64,000 nucleotides of DNA from Microbispora sp. NBC_01189. GTDB taxonomy: Bacteria > Actinomycetota > Actinomycetes > Streptosporangiales > Streptosporangiaceae. The notes beneath the pieces were generated by a model, which worked only from the letters and a program-made list of their open reading frames with translations, was not told the origin of the DNA and did no database searches. Location of the stretch: the NCBI RefSeq assembly GCF_036010665.1, contig NZ_CP108581.1:813501-877500 (forward strand), read 5' to 3'. The first letter of the stretch is position 1, and every line of letters begins with the position of its first letter. Positions 9,153 through 17,588 of the stretch are shown in pieces. The position numbers were made by a program, and so were the translations under genes.

Positions 9153-12067
9153 GGGCGGAGTCCCCCGAGGAAAGTCAGCGTGCTCACCGTGACCCCCTCG
9201 CTTTCGTACACCACATAAAGATCGCGCACTCCGGCCGCTCCCGCCAGGGGGGTGCTCACACCGACGAAATCGTGCCGGGTAGCCGTGGGCGGGACGGTGA
9301 CCGCACCGGCCACCTCCCCGGTCAGGGGGTCGTCGAGCCGCAGCGTGACCACCCCTCCCTCGGCGCTCGACACCGTGAGCGCGCACGTCCGCGGGCCCGC
9401 GTCACCGGGAACCGGCTCACCCGCGGAGCCCCCGCCGAGATCCCCGCCTGACTCCCGGCCGAAGTCCCCGCCGAAGTCCCCGCCGAAGTCCCCCCCGAAG
9501 TCCCCCCCGAAGTCGCAGTCGCGGAAGGCGATCCAGGCCCCGGGCGAGGCGGAGCGGACGGCGTCCCCGGTGACGGTCGCCGCGTCGCACAGCACCACCC
9601 CGTCGTACTCGTCGTGGCCGGCCGCGTCCAGTGGCCGGCCGGTGAGAACCCGCGGGGGGATCCGCTCGCCCCGCACCCACAGCGGCGCGCACAGCCGGAT
9701 GTCCCCCGACGACGCGCCCACCTGCACCGTGTGCGCGGCGTCCTCCACCACGAACCGGCCGCGCGTGACGTCCCAGAAGGCCAGGTCGCCGACCGGCACC
9801 CCCACCTCGACCGTACGGCTCTCGCCCGGCGCGAGCCGCACCTTGGCGAAGCCGCGAAGCTGACGCAGCGGCTGCTTCACCCGGGAGCGCCGCTGGCGGG
9901 TGTAGACCTGCACGACCTCCTCCCCCGTGCGCCCGCCCTCGTTTGTCACGGTCACCCGGACCGTCACCATGTCGCCCGGGCCGGCCTCCGCCGTGGACAG
10001 TTCCAGGCCCGAGTAGACGAAGCGGGTGTAGCTCAGCCCGTGCCCGAAGGGGTACAGCGGCCGGCCGCGGTAGTAGAGGTAGGTGGCGTCGGAGGCGATG
10101 ACGTCGTAGTCGAGCAGGTCGGGCAGTTCGGCGGCCGAGCGGTACCAGGTCTGGGTGAGACGGCCGCCCGGGTCGTCGTCGCCGAGCAGCACGCCGGCGA
10201 GCGCGTGGCCGTACTCCTGCCCGCCGTGGGCCGACCAGACGATCGCGGGCACGTGCTCCTGCGCCCAGGCGACCGCGAAGGGGTAGCCGCTGGAGATCAC
10301 CAGCACGGTGGCCGGGTTGGCCGCGTGAACGGCCTTCAGTAACGCCTCCTGCCGCTCGGGCAGCGCCAGCGTCGTCCTGTCCTCGGTCTCCCGCCCGTTC
10401 ACCAGGGGGTGGTCGCCGAGCACGACGACCGCGACGTCGGCGCCGGCCGCCGCCTCCGCCGCGCGGGCGGCGCCGCTCTCGACCAGTTCGACGGACAGCA
10501 CGGACGCGGCGTCCGGGTCGTCGGTCGTCCGGACTACGCCGCCGGCCACCGTCACGTACCGGCCGGAGGAGATGTTGCGCAGCACGACGCCCCTCGGCCG
10601 CTCCTCGATCCGGAAGGTCTGGCGCACCTCCCAGCCGCTCGGCCCGGGCTGGTCGTTGACGAGCACTCCGTCCTCGCCGGCCTGCACGTGGCGTCCGTTG
10701 GCGCACGCCCGGAAGGCGAACGCGCCGCCGCCCCAGTCGAACACGTCGAAGCAGGACCGCTCGCTCCCGACGTACAGCGGCCCGCCGCCGGGGTCCGGAG
10801 ACGCTCCGACGTAACCGCCCTCGGCGCGCAGCGCCACCCGGTCCACGCCCTCGTGGTAGACCGTCTCGCACCGCTCGGTGAGCCCCGTCAGCGCCGTCAC
10901 CTGGTAGGGCAGCGTGCCGCTGTACCAGTCCTCGAACAGTGCGCCGGCCAGCGGGCCGATCACCGCGACGGTGCGCGGCGCGGAGAGCGGCAGCAGCCCG
11001 TCGTTCTTGAGCAGCGTGATCGACTGGCGGGCGGCCTCTCGCGCGAGCCGCCGGTGCTCGGGGCTGTTGACCACGTCGTGGGTGATCTCGTCGTACGGCG
11101 TGGCGGGGTCGAGCTCCCCCAGCCGCACCCTGATCGACAGGGTGTGCCGCACGGCGGCGTCGAGGTCGGCCTCGGTCAGCAGGCCGCGGCCGAGCGCCGT
11201 CCTGATGTGGCCCAGGGTCGCGGCCGCGTCCGCGTCGTCCTGGGTGAAGCTGTCCAGCCCGGCCTTGATCGCGTGCGCGTACGCCTCGGGGAGGTCCTTG
11301 TGGTAGCCCTGCGGCGTGGTGAGGTTGCCCGGCGCGTACGCGTCGCTGACCACCAGGATGTCGTCGGGGGCCCACTCCCGCAGGTGGCTGCCGATCAGCG
11401 GCGACAGGTGGGCCGGGCGGCCGTTGACGAGGTTGTACGACGGCATGACCGCCACCGCGGCCCCCGCTTCGAGCGCGGGGCGGAACGCCTTCAGTTCGTA
11501 CTCGTGCAGCACCCGGGGCGGCAGGCCGCTGGAGGTGACGCACCGGTCGGTCTCGTTGTTGTAGCCCAGGAAGTGCTTCAGCGTCGGCGCCGTCTTGAGC
11601 ACCTCCTGGCTCCCGCGCAGGCCCCAGGCGTACGCCGTGCCCATCACGCCGGTGAGCCAGGGATCCTCCGAGTAGCCCTCCTCGTTGCGGCCCCAGCGGG
11701 GGTCGCGCAGCGGGTTGACGACCGGCGCCCAGACGTTGCGGCCCACGCTCTGCGGGTCCTTGTGGTGGAAGGCCATGACCTCGTCGCCCGCCGCCTCCCC
11801 CACCTGGCGGACCAGGTCGGGGTTCCAGGTGCTGGCCAGCCCGACGGCCTGGGGGAACACGGTGGCCGGTCCGTGCCAGGCCAGGCCGTGCAGGGCCTCG
11901 GTGCCGGTGCGGAAGGGCCGCAGGCCGAGACGCTCGACGGGCGCCTGGTACTGGTGCAGCAGGCCGATCTTCTCGTCGAGCGTGAGCCTGGCGAGCAGGT
12001 CCGCCACCCGGTCGGCGGGAGGGAGTGCGGGGTTCCCGAATGCCGGGTCCTGAGCCGGTTCGTTCAT
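9149..12067 (-). CDS. Cytoplasmic GH3 beta-glucosidase with inserted trefoil-like domain
   Basis: 972 residues and no signal peptide. The GH3 barrel opens with the LTLDEKIGLLHQY region; the nucleophile is Asp242 in VVSDAYAPGN. Between the two catalytic lobes lies an insertion of about 140 residues with a fascin/ricin-like look (FDWGGGAFAFRACANGRHV), then the second lobe (VVLGDHPLVNGRETEDRTTL), a fibronectin III-like domain and a C-terminal region with a CBM6-like pattern. That C-terminal region carries five 12-bp tandem repeats (9461-9514) encoding GGDF units. The first gene of the operon, it has a GAGGGAAG ribosome site and two LacI-type operators upstream. Confidence 0.9.
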   Translation of the reverse strand: MNEPAQDPAFGNPALPPADRVADLLARLTLDEKIGLLHQYQAPVERLGLRPFRTGTEALHGLAWHGPATVFPQAVGLASTWNPDLVRQVGEAAGDEVMAFHHKDPQSVGRNVWAPVVNPLRDPRWGRNEEGYSEDPWLTGVMGTAYAWGLRGSQEVLKTAPTLKHFLGYNNETDRCVTSSGLPPRVLHEYELKAFRPALEAGAAVAVMPSYNLVNGRPAHLSPLIGSHLREWAPDDILVVSDAYAPGNLTTPQGYHKDLPEAYAHAIKAGLDSFTQDDADAAATLGHIRTALGRGLLTEADLDAAVRHTLSIRVRLGELDPATPYDEITHDVVNSPEHRRLAREAARQSITLLKNDGLLPLSAPRTVAVIGPLAGALFEDWYSGTLPYQVTALTGLTERCETVYHEGVDRVALRAEGGYVGASPDPGGGPLYVGSERSCFDVFDWGGGAFAFRACANGRHVQAGEDGVLVNDQPGPSGWEVRQTFRIEERPRGVVLRNISSGRYVTVAGGVVRTTDDPDAASVLSVELVESGAARAAEAAAGADVAVVVLGDHPLVNGRETEDRTTLALPERQEALLKAVHAANPATVLVISSGYPFAVAWAQEHVPAIVWSAHGGQEYGHALAGVLLGDDDPGGRLTQTWYRSAAELPDLLDYDVIASDATYLYYRGRPLYPFGHGLSYTRFVYSGLELSTAEAGPGDMVTVRVTVTNEGGRTGEEVVQVYTRQRRSRVKQPLRQLRGFAKVRLAPGESRTVEVGVPVGDLAFWDVTRGRFVVEDAAHTVQVGASSGDIRLCAPLWVRGERIPPRVLTGRPLDAAGHDEYDGVVLCDAATVTGDAVRSASPGAWIAFRDCDFGGDFGGDFGGDFGGDFGRESGGDLGGGSAGEPVPGDAGPRTCALTVSSAEGGVVTLRLDDPLTGEVAGAVTVPPTATRHDFVGVSTPLAGAAGVRDLYVVYESEGVTVSTLTFLGGLRP

Positions 12068-12087
12068 CTGGAGACTTCCCTCTCGCG

Positions 12088-12101
12088 TCGAAGCGCTTCG
12101 A
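12088..12101. promoter_or_regulatory. LacI-type operator, proximal copy
   Basis: Perfect 14-bp palindrome TCGAAGCGCTTCGA 21 bp upstream of the GH3 start codon. It has the central CG and symmetric half-sites typical of LacI-family operators and is identical to a second copy 83 bp further upstream. The LacI protein encoded in the same operon is the obvious binder. Confidence 0.8.
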
Positions 12102-12170
12102 TGACCTGCCGAAAGAGGTGCCCGCGGGGGCGTCGCGTGGATCCGCTGTTCGGTTGGGAAGCGCCACTTG

Positions 12171-12184
12171 TCGAAGCGCTTCGA
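12171..12184. promoter_or_regulatory. LacI-type operator, distal copy
   Basis: Second identical TCGAAGCGCTTCGA palindrome. The 83-bp centre-to-centre distance is close to eight helical turns, which would allow two repressor dimers to sit on the same DNA face and loop or cooperate. Confidence 0.75.
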
Positions 12185-12371
12185 AAGGGCTACCGGACGT
12201 TTCCGGCGTGTAAATCCGGGCTTATCCGGAAGATTGCCCTTTCACTCGTCTCAGGTCAAGACCCGCGTCGCGCCTGTTTCATCGCGATGTCAGCCCGATA
12301 TTCGGGGCCGCATGACGTCCACGCGCGGCGGGACGGACGACGAAAAACGGGTCGCACGGAACGTGCGTGGA

Positions 12372-12395
12372 CCCCGGCCGTGCTTCCGGCCGGGG
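12372..12395 (-). terminator. Hairpin terminator of the propeller-like gene
   Basis: Perfect inverted repeat CCCCGGCCG / CGGCCGGGG with a 6-nt loop, 15 bp beyond the stop codon of the minus-strand secreted protein gene. The rest of the 340-bp space between that gene and the GH3 start holds only the two operators and presumed promoter. Confidence 0.65.
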
Positions 12396-12409
12396 CCCGC
12401 GCAGCCGGG

Positions 12410-13330
12410 TCAGCGAACGATCTGGAGCAGCGCCTGCCGCTTGGCGGCGGCGGGTTCGGCCAGGCGCTGCACCTGCCTGCCGTTCGCGTCCAGCACGACC
12501 AGGGTGTTGGCGGCACTCCCGGCGACCCGGACGACCAGGCGGCCGTCCCGCAGGTAGAAGGCGCCGATCAGCGAGCCCTTCACCGGGATCGGGACCTTCT
12601 TCCCGGTGACGATGTCGACGATCGCCGGCCGGAAGCCGCCGGGCCAGGAGCCGTCGCCCCCGGGCGCGTTCCGCGACAGCGGCGCCACGACGACCTTCAT
12701 CCCGTCGGGCGACAGACTCTGCACGTGGTTGGCGAGGCCGATGCCCTTGGCCCGGACCGACCTGCCGGTCCTGAGGTCGAACCGGTAGACGCCCTCGGTC
12801 GTCCCGGCGTACCCCGCGAGGTAACGGCCGTCGGCCGACCAGGCGAGGTGACAGACCCCGAGGGTCGTGCCCGCCTTCCTGAGGCCCTTGCCGTCCGCGC
12901 CGACGACCGAGACGGACCCGGCGTCGGAGTTGCCCTTCCCCACGTACGCGACCTTGGTGGAGTCCGGCGACCAGACCGGCGTGAGGCACGGCGCCCCGGC
13001 CCCGGCGCCCTTGGCCGCCGTCGAGACCGTGCGCCCGTCGCTCACCTGTACGGCTCCGCCGCCGGTGATCCAGGCGATCCTCCTGCCGTCCGGGGAGGCC
13101 GAGAACTGGCCGGTCATGGGCATGGCGCCCAGCTTCGTGAAGCCCTTGCCGGGCTCGTAACGGCTGATCGGGTAGCCCTTGCCGTAGGACAGGTAGACGG
13201 CCGCCCCGGTGAGGGGCTTCGGCGCGGCGGCGGCCCCGGCCGGAGTGGCGGCGGTCGCGGGGGCGACCAGTGCGGCCGCGAGCACGGCGGCGGAGAGCAC
13301 GGCGGCGGAGAGCAGGCGAGTGTTCATCAT
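12410..13330 (-). CDS. Secreted beta-propeller-like protein (TolB/WD40-like repeats)
   Basis: 306 residues. A signal peptide (LLSAAVLSAAVLAAALV then ATA/ATPA) is followed by repeated motifs of the type SPDGRRIAWIT, SPDSTKVAYVGKGN, SADGRYLAGYAG and SPDGMKVVVAP, spaced about 45 residues, as in TolB/PD40 beta-propeller blades. Such proteins are usually binding scaffolds or lipoprotein-like sensors; no catalytic residues can be assigned. The double ATG start is preceded by GAGGAA. It is monocistronic, between the beta-glucoside operon and the ROK gene, with no clear functional tie to either. Confidence 0.8.
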   Translation of the reverse strand: MMNTRLLSAAVLSAAVLAAALVAPATAATPAGAAAAPKPLTGAAVYLSYGKGYPISRYEPGKGFTKLGAMPMTGQFSASPDGRRIAWITGGGAVQVSDGRTVSTAAKGAGAGAPCLTPVWSPDSTKVAYVGKGNSDAGSVSVVGADGKGLRKAGTTLGVCHLAWSADGRYLAGYAGTTEGVYRFDLRTGRSVRAKGIGLANHVQSLSPDGMKVVVAPLSRNAPGGDGSWPGGFRPAIVDIVTGKKVPIPVKGSLIGAFYLRDGRLVVRVAGSAANTLVVLDANGRQVQRLAEPAAAKRQALLQIVR

Positions 13331-13508
13331 TGTCCAATTCCTCGGGTGCAACGTCATTCGACGCCTCACGAGCCCGGTTGGTTCGCCGCCGTACGGCATC
13401 TGCACGGCTCGCGCTCCGGCCGATGCCCCGGCGTCATGGCCCGCCGCATCGGCATCGGCAGGGGCATCGGCGGAGGAGGAATCGGCAGAGGGGCCGGCGG
13501 GGCGCGGG

Positions 13509-14720
13509 TCAGCGCTGGGCGGGCAGGCGGCCGGAGTCGACCGAGTCCAGCACCCGCGCGGCCGCCCCGAGCGCGGCGGCGCCGTACCCGAGGGTGGAGA
13601 CCTCCAGGCGGCAGCCGCCCCCGCCGGGGGCGAGCACCCGGCCGTACATCTCCTCTTCGGCGCAGCCGACGAGCCAGGGGGCGAGCGGCACGTAGTAGCC
13701 GCCGAGGATCACGACTTCGGGATTGAGCAGGTTGGCCACGGCTGCCATTCCCCGGCCGAGGTGGCGCCCGAGGTTCTCCAGCAGCCCGAGGACCTCCGGG
13801 TCGTCGTTCCGCGCCCGCCGCACGACCTCGTCGATCTCGAGTTCGAGATCGGACGGCGAGGCGTCGGGGGCCGTGTGGGCGAGGATCGCGCCGACCCCGG
13901 CGACGGCCTCCAGGCAGCCGCGGCGGCCGCAACGGCAGACGGGCCCGGCGGGGTCGAGTTCGAGGTGCCCGATCTCGCCGCTGTAGCCCTGCCCGCCCCG
14001 CCTGAGCCGCCCGTCCAGCACGATGCCCGCGCCCACGCCCACCTCGCCGGTGACGTACACGAGGTTGGCGGCGTTGCGGTGAGGCCCGAACCGGTGCTCG
14101 GCCAGCGCCGCGAGGTTGGCGTCGTTGTCGACCAGCACGGGGAAGCCGGGGTCGCGCAGCGCCTTGGTGAGGTCACCGGCCAGGTCGGCGTCGCGCCAGC
14201 CCAGGTTGGGGGCGACCCGCACGATGCCGTCGACGTCCACGAGGCCGGGGACGGCCACGGTCAGGCCGAGCACCTGGCGGGCCTCCTTGGTCATCCGGCT
14301 GACGACCCGCCGGGCGAGCGCCGCCATCGCGACGACGGCCTGCCCCGGTCCCGAGGTGCCGCCGGGGAAGGAGCGCCGCCAGTTGAGCAGTTCCTCGCCC
14401 TTGAGGTCCACGGCGACCGCCGTGATGTAGTCGACGTTGACCTCGATCCCGATCGCGGCGTACGGCGAGCCGTCCAGGACGAGCATGGTGGCGGGGCGGC
14501 CGACCCGATGCTCGGTCAGGCCGGTCTCGCGCAGCAGGCGCCGGTCGATGAGGTCGGCGACCAGGCTGGAGACGGTGGCCTTGTTGAGGCCCGTGGAGGA
14601 GGCGATGTCGGCCCGGGAACAGGGGGCGTTCTCACGGACGAACCGCAGCACGACGGCGAGGTTGGTCGCCCGTACGTCCGTGAAGTCGGCCGGCTGTGGC
14701 CCGTTGTGCGAAGTGATCAC
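13509..14720 (-). CDS. ROK-family transcriptional repressor (XylR/NagC-like)
   Basis: 403 residues. The N-terminal winged helix (NLAVVLRFVRENAPCSRADIASSTGLNKATVSSLVADL, about residues 20-57) is followed by the ROK sugar-kinase fold: GIEVNVDYITAVAVDL, LVDNDANLAALAEHRFG, and the zinc-binding cysteine cluster CRCGRRGCLEAVAG. ROK repressors of this layout respond to xylose, glucose or N-acetylglucosamine. No sugar gene is directly adjacent. Matching candidate operators lie upstream of this gene and upstream of the GH31 operon 16 kb away, suggesting it controls xylose-containing oligosaccharide uptake. That link is an inference. Confidence 0.9.
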   Translation of the reverse strand: MITSHNGPQPADFTDVRATNLAVVLRFVRENAPCSRADIASSTGLNKATVSSLVADLIDRRLLRETGLTEHRVGRPATMLVLDGSPYAAIGIEVNVDYITAVAVDLKGEELLNWRRSFPGGTSGPGQAVVAMAALARRVVSRMTKEARQVLGLTVAVPGLVDVDGIVRVAPNLGWRDADLAGDLTKALRDPGFPVLVDNDANLAALAEHRFGPHRNAANLVYVTGEVGVGAGIVLDGRLRRGGQGYSGEIGHLELDPAGPVCRCGRRGCLEAVAGVGAILAHTAPDASPSDLELEIDEVVRRARNDDPEVLGLLENLGRHLGRGMAAVANLLNPEVVILGGYYVPLAPWLVGCAEEEMYGRVLAPGGGGCRLEVSTLGYGAAALGAAARVLDSVDSGRLPAQR

Positions 14721-14881
14721 TGTCCGCCTCGTTCCCGCTTGGGCTCATCATGCCGCAATTGCGCGCAATCTGACATGACATCGGCGGTACGGTCAGCCAC
14801 TCCGGCTCCGTCACGCGCGGCTCGGCACCGGCCACCGGTCCAAGCGCCTCCCCGGTACCCTGGTGGCACCCGCCCCTCCGC

Positions 14882-14909
14882 GTTTGTTTGGCTATAGAAC
14901 TAACTAAAG
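14882..14909. promoter_or_regulatory. ROK/XylR-like operator upstream of the ROK gene
   Basis: The sequence GTTTGTTTGG, then 7 nt, then AACTAACTAAA resembles the classical XylR operator layout (GTTTGTTTGG on one side, AACAAACTAA on the other). It lies 160 bp upstream of the ROK start in a 330-bp gap that otherwise holds only presumed promoters and untranslated sequence. Confidence 0.45.
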
Positions 14910-15053
14910 ACTACCGTGAGGCGCCATGCGAATCCAGGGGCCGTGCCGCCGCGCGTGTCCGGCCGCAGCGCAGGCTCACGGCCCGGTGCCGGCGGCCGGT
15001 GGGGCAACCGGAGTGCAAACGAGAATCAAACGCGACAGGCGACCCTGGTCATC

Positions 15054-15401
15054 GTGAAGAGGGATAAGTCGCACTATCTCGGCGAACTACTCGTATGGGA
15101 GATCGAAGACTATCTCCGTGCCAGGTCAGCCCCACCGGAGCGGGCACGGGTGGCCCGGCTACGCGTGTCCAGCCGGTCGGCGGCGGAGGCGGTCGCCGCC
15201 GAACTGGAGGCGGGTGGTGGTGTCCACGCCGTCGCGAGGCGCGTGCTGAGGCTCGGCGTCGCCTCGCCTGACGACCTGTTCGGGGTCGTGACCCGCGACG
15301 AACACCCCGAGGTGTTCGAGGCCGTGCCCGGCGCGACACTGCCCCCCAAGCCCGAAGGAGAGGGATTTCTCGTCATCCGCCTCGTCGCCTTCGAACCATG
15401 A
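15054..15401 (+). CDS. Small soluble protein, possible PpiC-like fold
   Basis: 115 residues from the GTG at VKRDKSHYLGEL; the frame is open upstream but its codon use there is not coding-like, so the shorter start is preferred. The pattern LRVSSRSAAEAVAAELEAGGGVHAVAR followed, near the end, by GEGFLVIRLVAFEP recalls the SurA/PpiC rotamase layout (helix with AEAVxxxLxxG, terminal beta-strand), but the middle is divergent and no signal peptide is present. It ends 7 bp before the convergent metallothionein-like gene. Function uncertain. Confidence 0.55.
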   Translation: MKRDKSHYLGELLVWEIEDYLRARSAPPERARVARLRVSSRSAAEAVAAELEAGGGVHAVARRVLRLGVASPDDLFGVVTRDEHPEVFEAVPGATLPPKPEGEGFLVIRLVAFEP

Positions 15402-15408
15402 TCACCTG

Positions 15409-15663
15409 TCAGCGCATGCCGGCGCCGGTGGCCTCCCTGTCGACGATCCTGGTCGCGCCCTCCTGCCGGGCGCAGTGCGCGCAGCAGAACCAGCGGCCGT
15501 CGTACTCCGCGCCGTGGCCCACGATGCGGCACCCGCAGTGCTCGCACACGGGAGCCATCCGGCTGATGGCGCACTCGAAACTGTCGAAGACGTGCACCGC
15601 CCCCTGGCTGTGCACCTCGAAGGCCATGTCGTAGTCGTTGCCGCAGACCTCACACGTAGCCAT
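15409..15663 (-). CDS. Cys-rich zinc-ribbon / prokaryotic metallothionein-like protein
   Basis: 84 residues starting MATCEVCGNDYDMAFEVH. It contains CEVC, a single Cys in SFEC, then CEHCGC and CCAHC clusters, and a conserved HVFDSFECAI stretch. Actinobacterial proteins of this pattern are commonly called prokaryotic metallothioneins; two zinc-ribbon-like metal sites are likely. It is expected to be cytoplasmic and to bind zinc or act in metal buffering. The ATG follows a G-rich ribosome site. Upstream in-frame sequence does not look coding. Confidence 0.75.
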   Translation of the reverse strand: MATCEVCGNDYDMAFEVHSQGAVHVFDSFECAISRMAPVCEHCGCRIVGHGAEYDGRWFCCAHCARQEGATRIVDREATGAGMR

Positions 15664-15760
15664 GGTCGTCCCCCCGTCGACTCGCGGTCGAGGGGGGAGA
15701 TACCCGCGCGATCCCGGACGAACACCGCCGCCCCAGGCCGCGACGTCACAGAGCCTCACG

Positions 15761-17539
15761 TCACAGGGTGTCGAGCAGAGCCCTGGCCAGCGACTTGGCC
15801 CCGGCGGCGGCCTCCTTCGGGTCCATGAGCACCGAGTCGGACGAGTTGATCGGCGTCTTCTCCGGACGGTCGCTGCCGCCGAACAGCACCCACACGACGT
15901 TCTTCCCGTCGAGCGCGTAGATCTCGTACCGGTTGGACTGGGCCGTGTCCGTACGCTGCCGGATCGCCTGGCCGAAGGCGTCCTGCCCGAAGCCGCTCAG
16001 CTTCTCCACCTTGCCCCACCGGATGCCGCCGATCCGGCTGCTCGCCGTGAACTTGGTCTTCGAGCGCTCGTCCACGAGGTAGTAGCGGGCGGACTCGGCG
16101 TCCCAGAAGGTGTGCACGGCGATGCGCAGGTTGCGCCACCGGACCTTGCCGCCACCGACCGGAAGCGCGTCGTTCCACCACTGGCACTGCGTCACGGTCG
16201 AATTGCCCTCCTTGCTCCGCGCCGCCGCGCCCTCGGTGCCCGGCACCAGGCCGGCGGCCAGCGACTTGAGGTTCACGCAGGCTCTGGGCAGCGGGATCCG
16301 GGTGGGCGAGGGCGACGGCGTGGGGCTCGGCTTGGGCCGCGCGTGGTAGGGCAGCGGCTGCCCCGCCCGCCAAGCCGTCACCGACTTCGCGACCTGGGCG
16401 AGCAGTCCCTTCACCTCACGCAGGGCGTTCTCCTCGGTGATCGACTGGGTGGACTCGGCCGAGAGGAGGTCCGCCTCCTTCTTCTTCTGGCTGGCCTCGT
16501 ACTTCACCTGGAAATACACGTCACCGACGCGTCCGGCCCCCTCGCCGAACGAGTACCAGTACTCCTTGCCCTCCCGCGTCCACTGGTAGCGGGCCACGGC
16601 GCCGTTCCCGATCTCCCGGAACTCCCTCGGCTTCGAGTAGTAGTGCTCCTGGTCCGAGTGCGTCGCGCCGTACTTGTACTGGCTGAGCTCACCGTTGAAC
16701 TGGATGCGCGCCGCCTGTTCGGCGGTGGTGGTCCCGAGCGCGTCGAACCTGGACACGTTCACCGTGATCTCGCGGCTACGGGTGACGTCCTTGTAGGAGA
16801 TGTTCCGGTTCCTCCATTCGCAGGTCCACCGGACGTAGCTGACGAGGGTGCCGCCGCGGTTGTCGTTGCTCGACGAGTTGATCTCGGCGCGTGGCACGAG
16901 GCGCTCGGCCTCGGCCGGGTCGAGCATCGCGCACACGTCTGCGGCCGCCGCCTGCGGCGCCGCCGTGGCGGACGAGGCCGCCGGGCGGGCCGGGGTCGCC
17001 ACCGGCCGGGCCGGGGTCGTGCCCTGCCGCACCGTCATGAACGTGAAGGCGCCTCCCGCCACCAGCAGCACGGCTCCGACCGCCGCAACGGGCAGCACCC
17101 ATCCCCGCCGCGCGGGGGCCGACGGCTGCGTCGGCATCTGCCAGAGCTCCGGCGGAGGCGGCGTCGCCGCCTGCCACCCCTGCCAGGGCTGCTGCTGCCC
17201 GTACGGCTGCTGTCCGGACTGGTACGCCTGCTGCCCGTACGGCTGCCCGGGCGGGCCGGACTGCTGCGGATACTGCTCGGGGTACGGCTGGGAGTACTGC
17301 GGCGGGTACTGCTGCGGCGACCCTTGGTACTGGCCGGGCTGATCGCCGGGGTAGGAGCCCGGCTGGCCGTACGGGGGCTCGTGCGGCGGCGGGTACGGCG
17401 ACTGCTGCTGCGGCTGCTGGGACGGCTGCGGCTGCTGGGGGGGTTGGTAGGGCGGCGGGTACGGCGGCCCGCCTCGCGAGGGCCGGTCCTCGGGCGGGTT
17501 CCCGCCGGGGCCGACGGGGCTGTCGTCGCCGCTGGTCAT
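15761..17539 (-). CDS. Membrane-anchored protein with Pro/Gln/Tyr-rich head and tandem extracellular domains
   Basis: 592 residues. The first 130 or so are cytoplasmic low-complexity sequence rich in Pro, Gln, Tyr and Gly. One transmembrane helix follows (VLPVAAVGAVLLVAGGAFTF), then an extracellular part with two related modules, each opening with a Cys (DVCAMLDPAEAERLVP; ACVNLKSLAAGLVPG) and containing a second Cys next to Trp (CEWRN; CQWWN). The same Cys-leader and C-x-W pattern recurs in the sensor domains of the two kinases upstream, so this protein may be a decoy or partner of that signalling set. It resembles DUF3558-type domains. RBS AGGAG. Confidence 0.75.
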   Translation of the reverse strand: MTSGDDSPVGPGGNPPEDRPSRGGPPYPPPYQPPQQPQPSQQPQQQSPYPPPHEPPYGQPGSYPGDQPGQYQGSPQQYPPQYSQPYPEQYPQQSGPPGQPYGQQAYQSGQQPYGQQQPWQGWQAATPPPPELWQMPTQPSAPARRGWVLPVAAVGAVLLVAGGAFTFMTVRQGTTPARPVATPARPAASSATAAPQAAAADVCAMLDPAEAERLVPRAEINSSSNDNRGGTLVSYVRWTCEWRNRNISYKDVTRSREITVNVSRFDALGTTTAEQAARIQFNGELSQYKYGATHSDQEHYYSKPREFREIGNGAVARYQWTREGKEYWYSFGEGAGRVGDVYFQVKYEASQKKKEADLLSAESTQSITEENALREVKGLLAQVAKSVTAWRAGQPLPYHARPKPSPTPSPSPTRIPLPRACVNLKSLAAGLVPGTEGAAARSKEGNSTVTQCQWWNDALPVGGGKVRWRNLRIAVHTFWDAESARYYLVDERSKTKFTASSRIGGIRWGKVEKLSGFGQDAFGQAIRQRTDTAQSNRYEIYALDGKNVVWVLFGGSDRPEKTPINSSDSVLMDPKEAAAGAKSLARALLDTL

Positions 17540-17588
17540 CTGGTCTCCTACAGGGGTGCGAACGGAGGGTCGAATAGGAGGGGCGACC

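Noticed and set aside
13405..13508. Short GGCATCGGC-type repeats resembling a repeat array
   Set aside because: Irregular, short and GC-driven; no conserved repeat-spacer structure as in CRISPR.
10409..13726. 1105-codon plus-strand frame
   Set aside because: It spans the GH3 gene, its promoter and two other genes in antisense, has low-complexity composition and matches no protein type.
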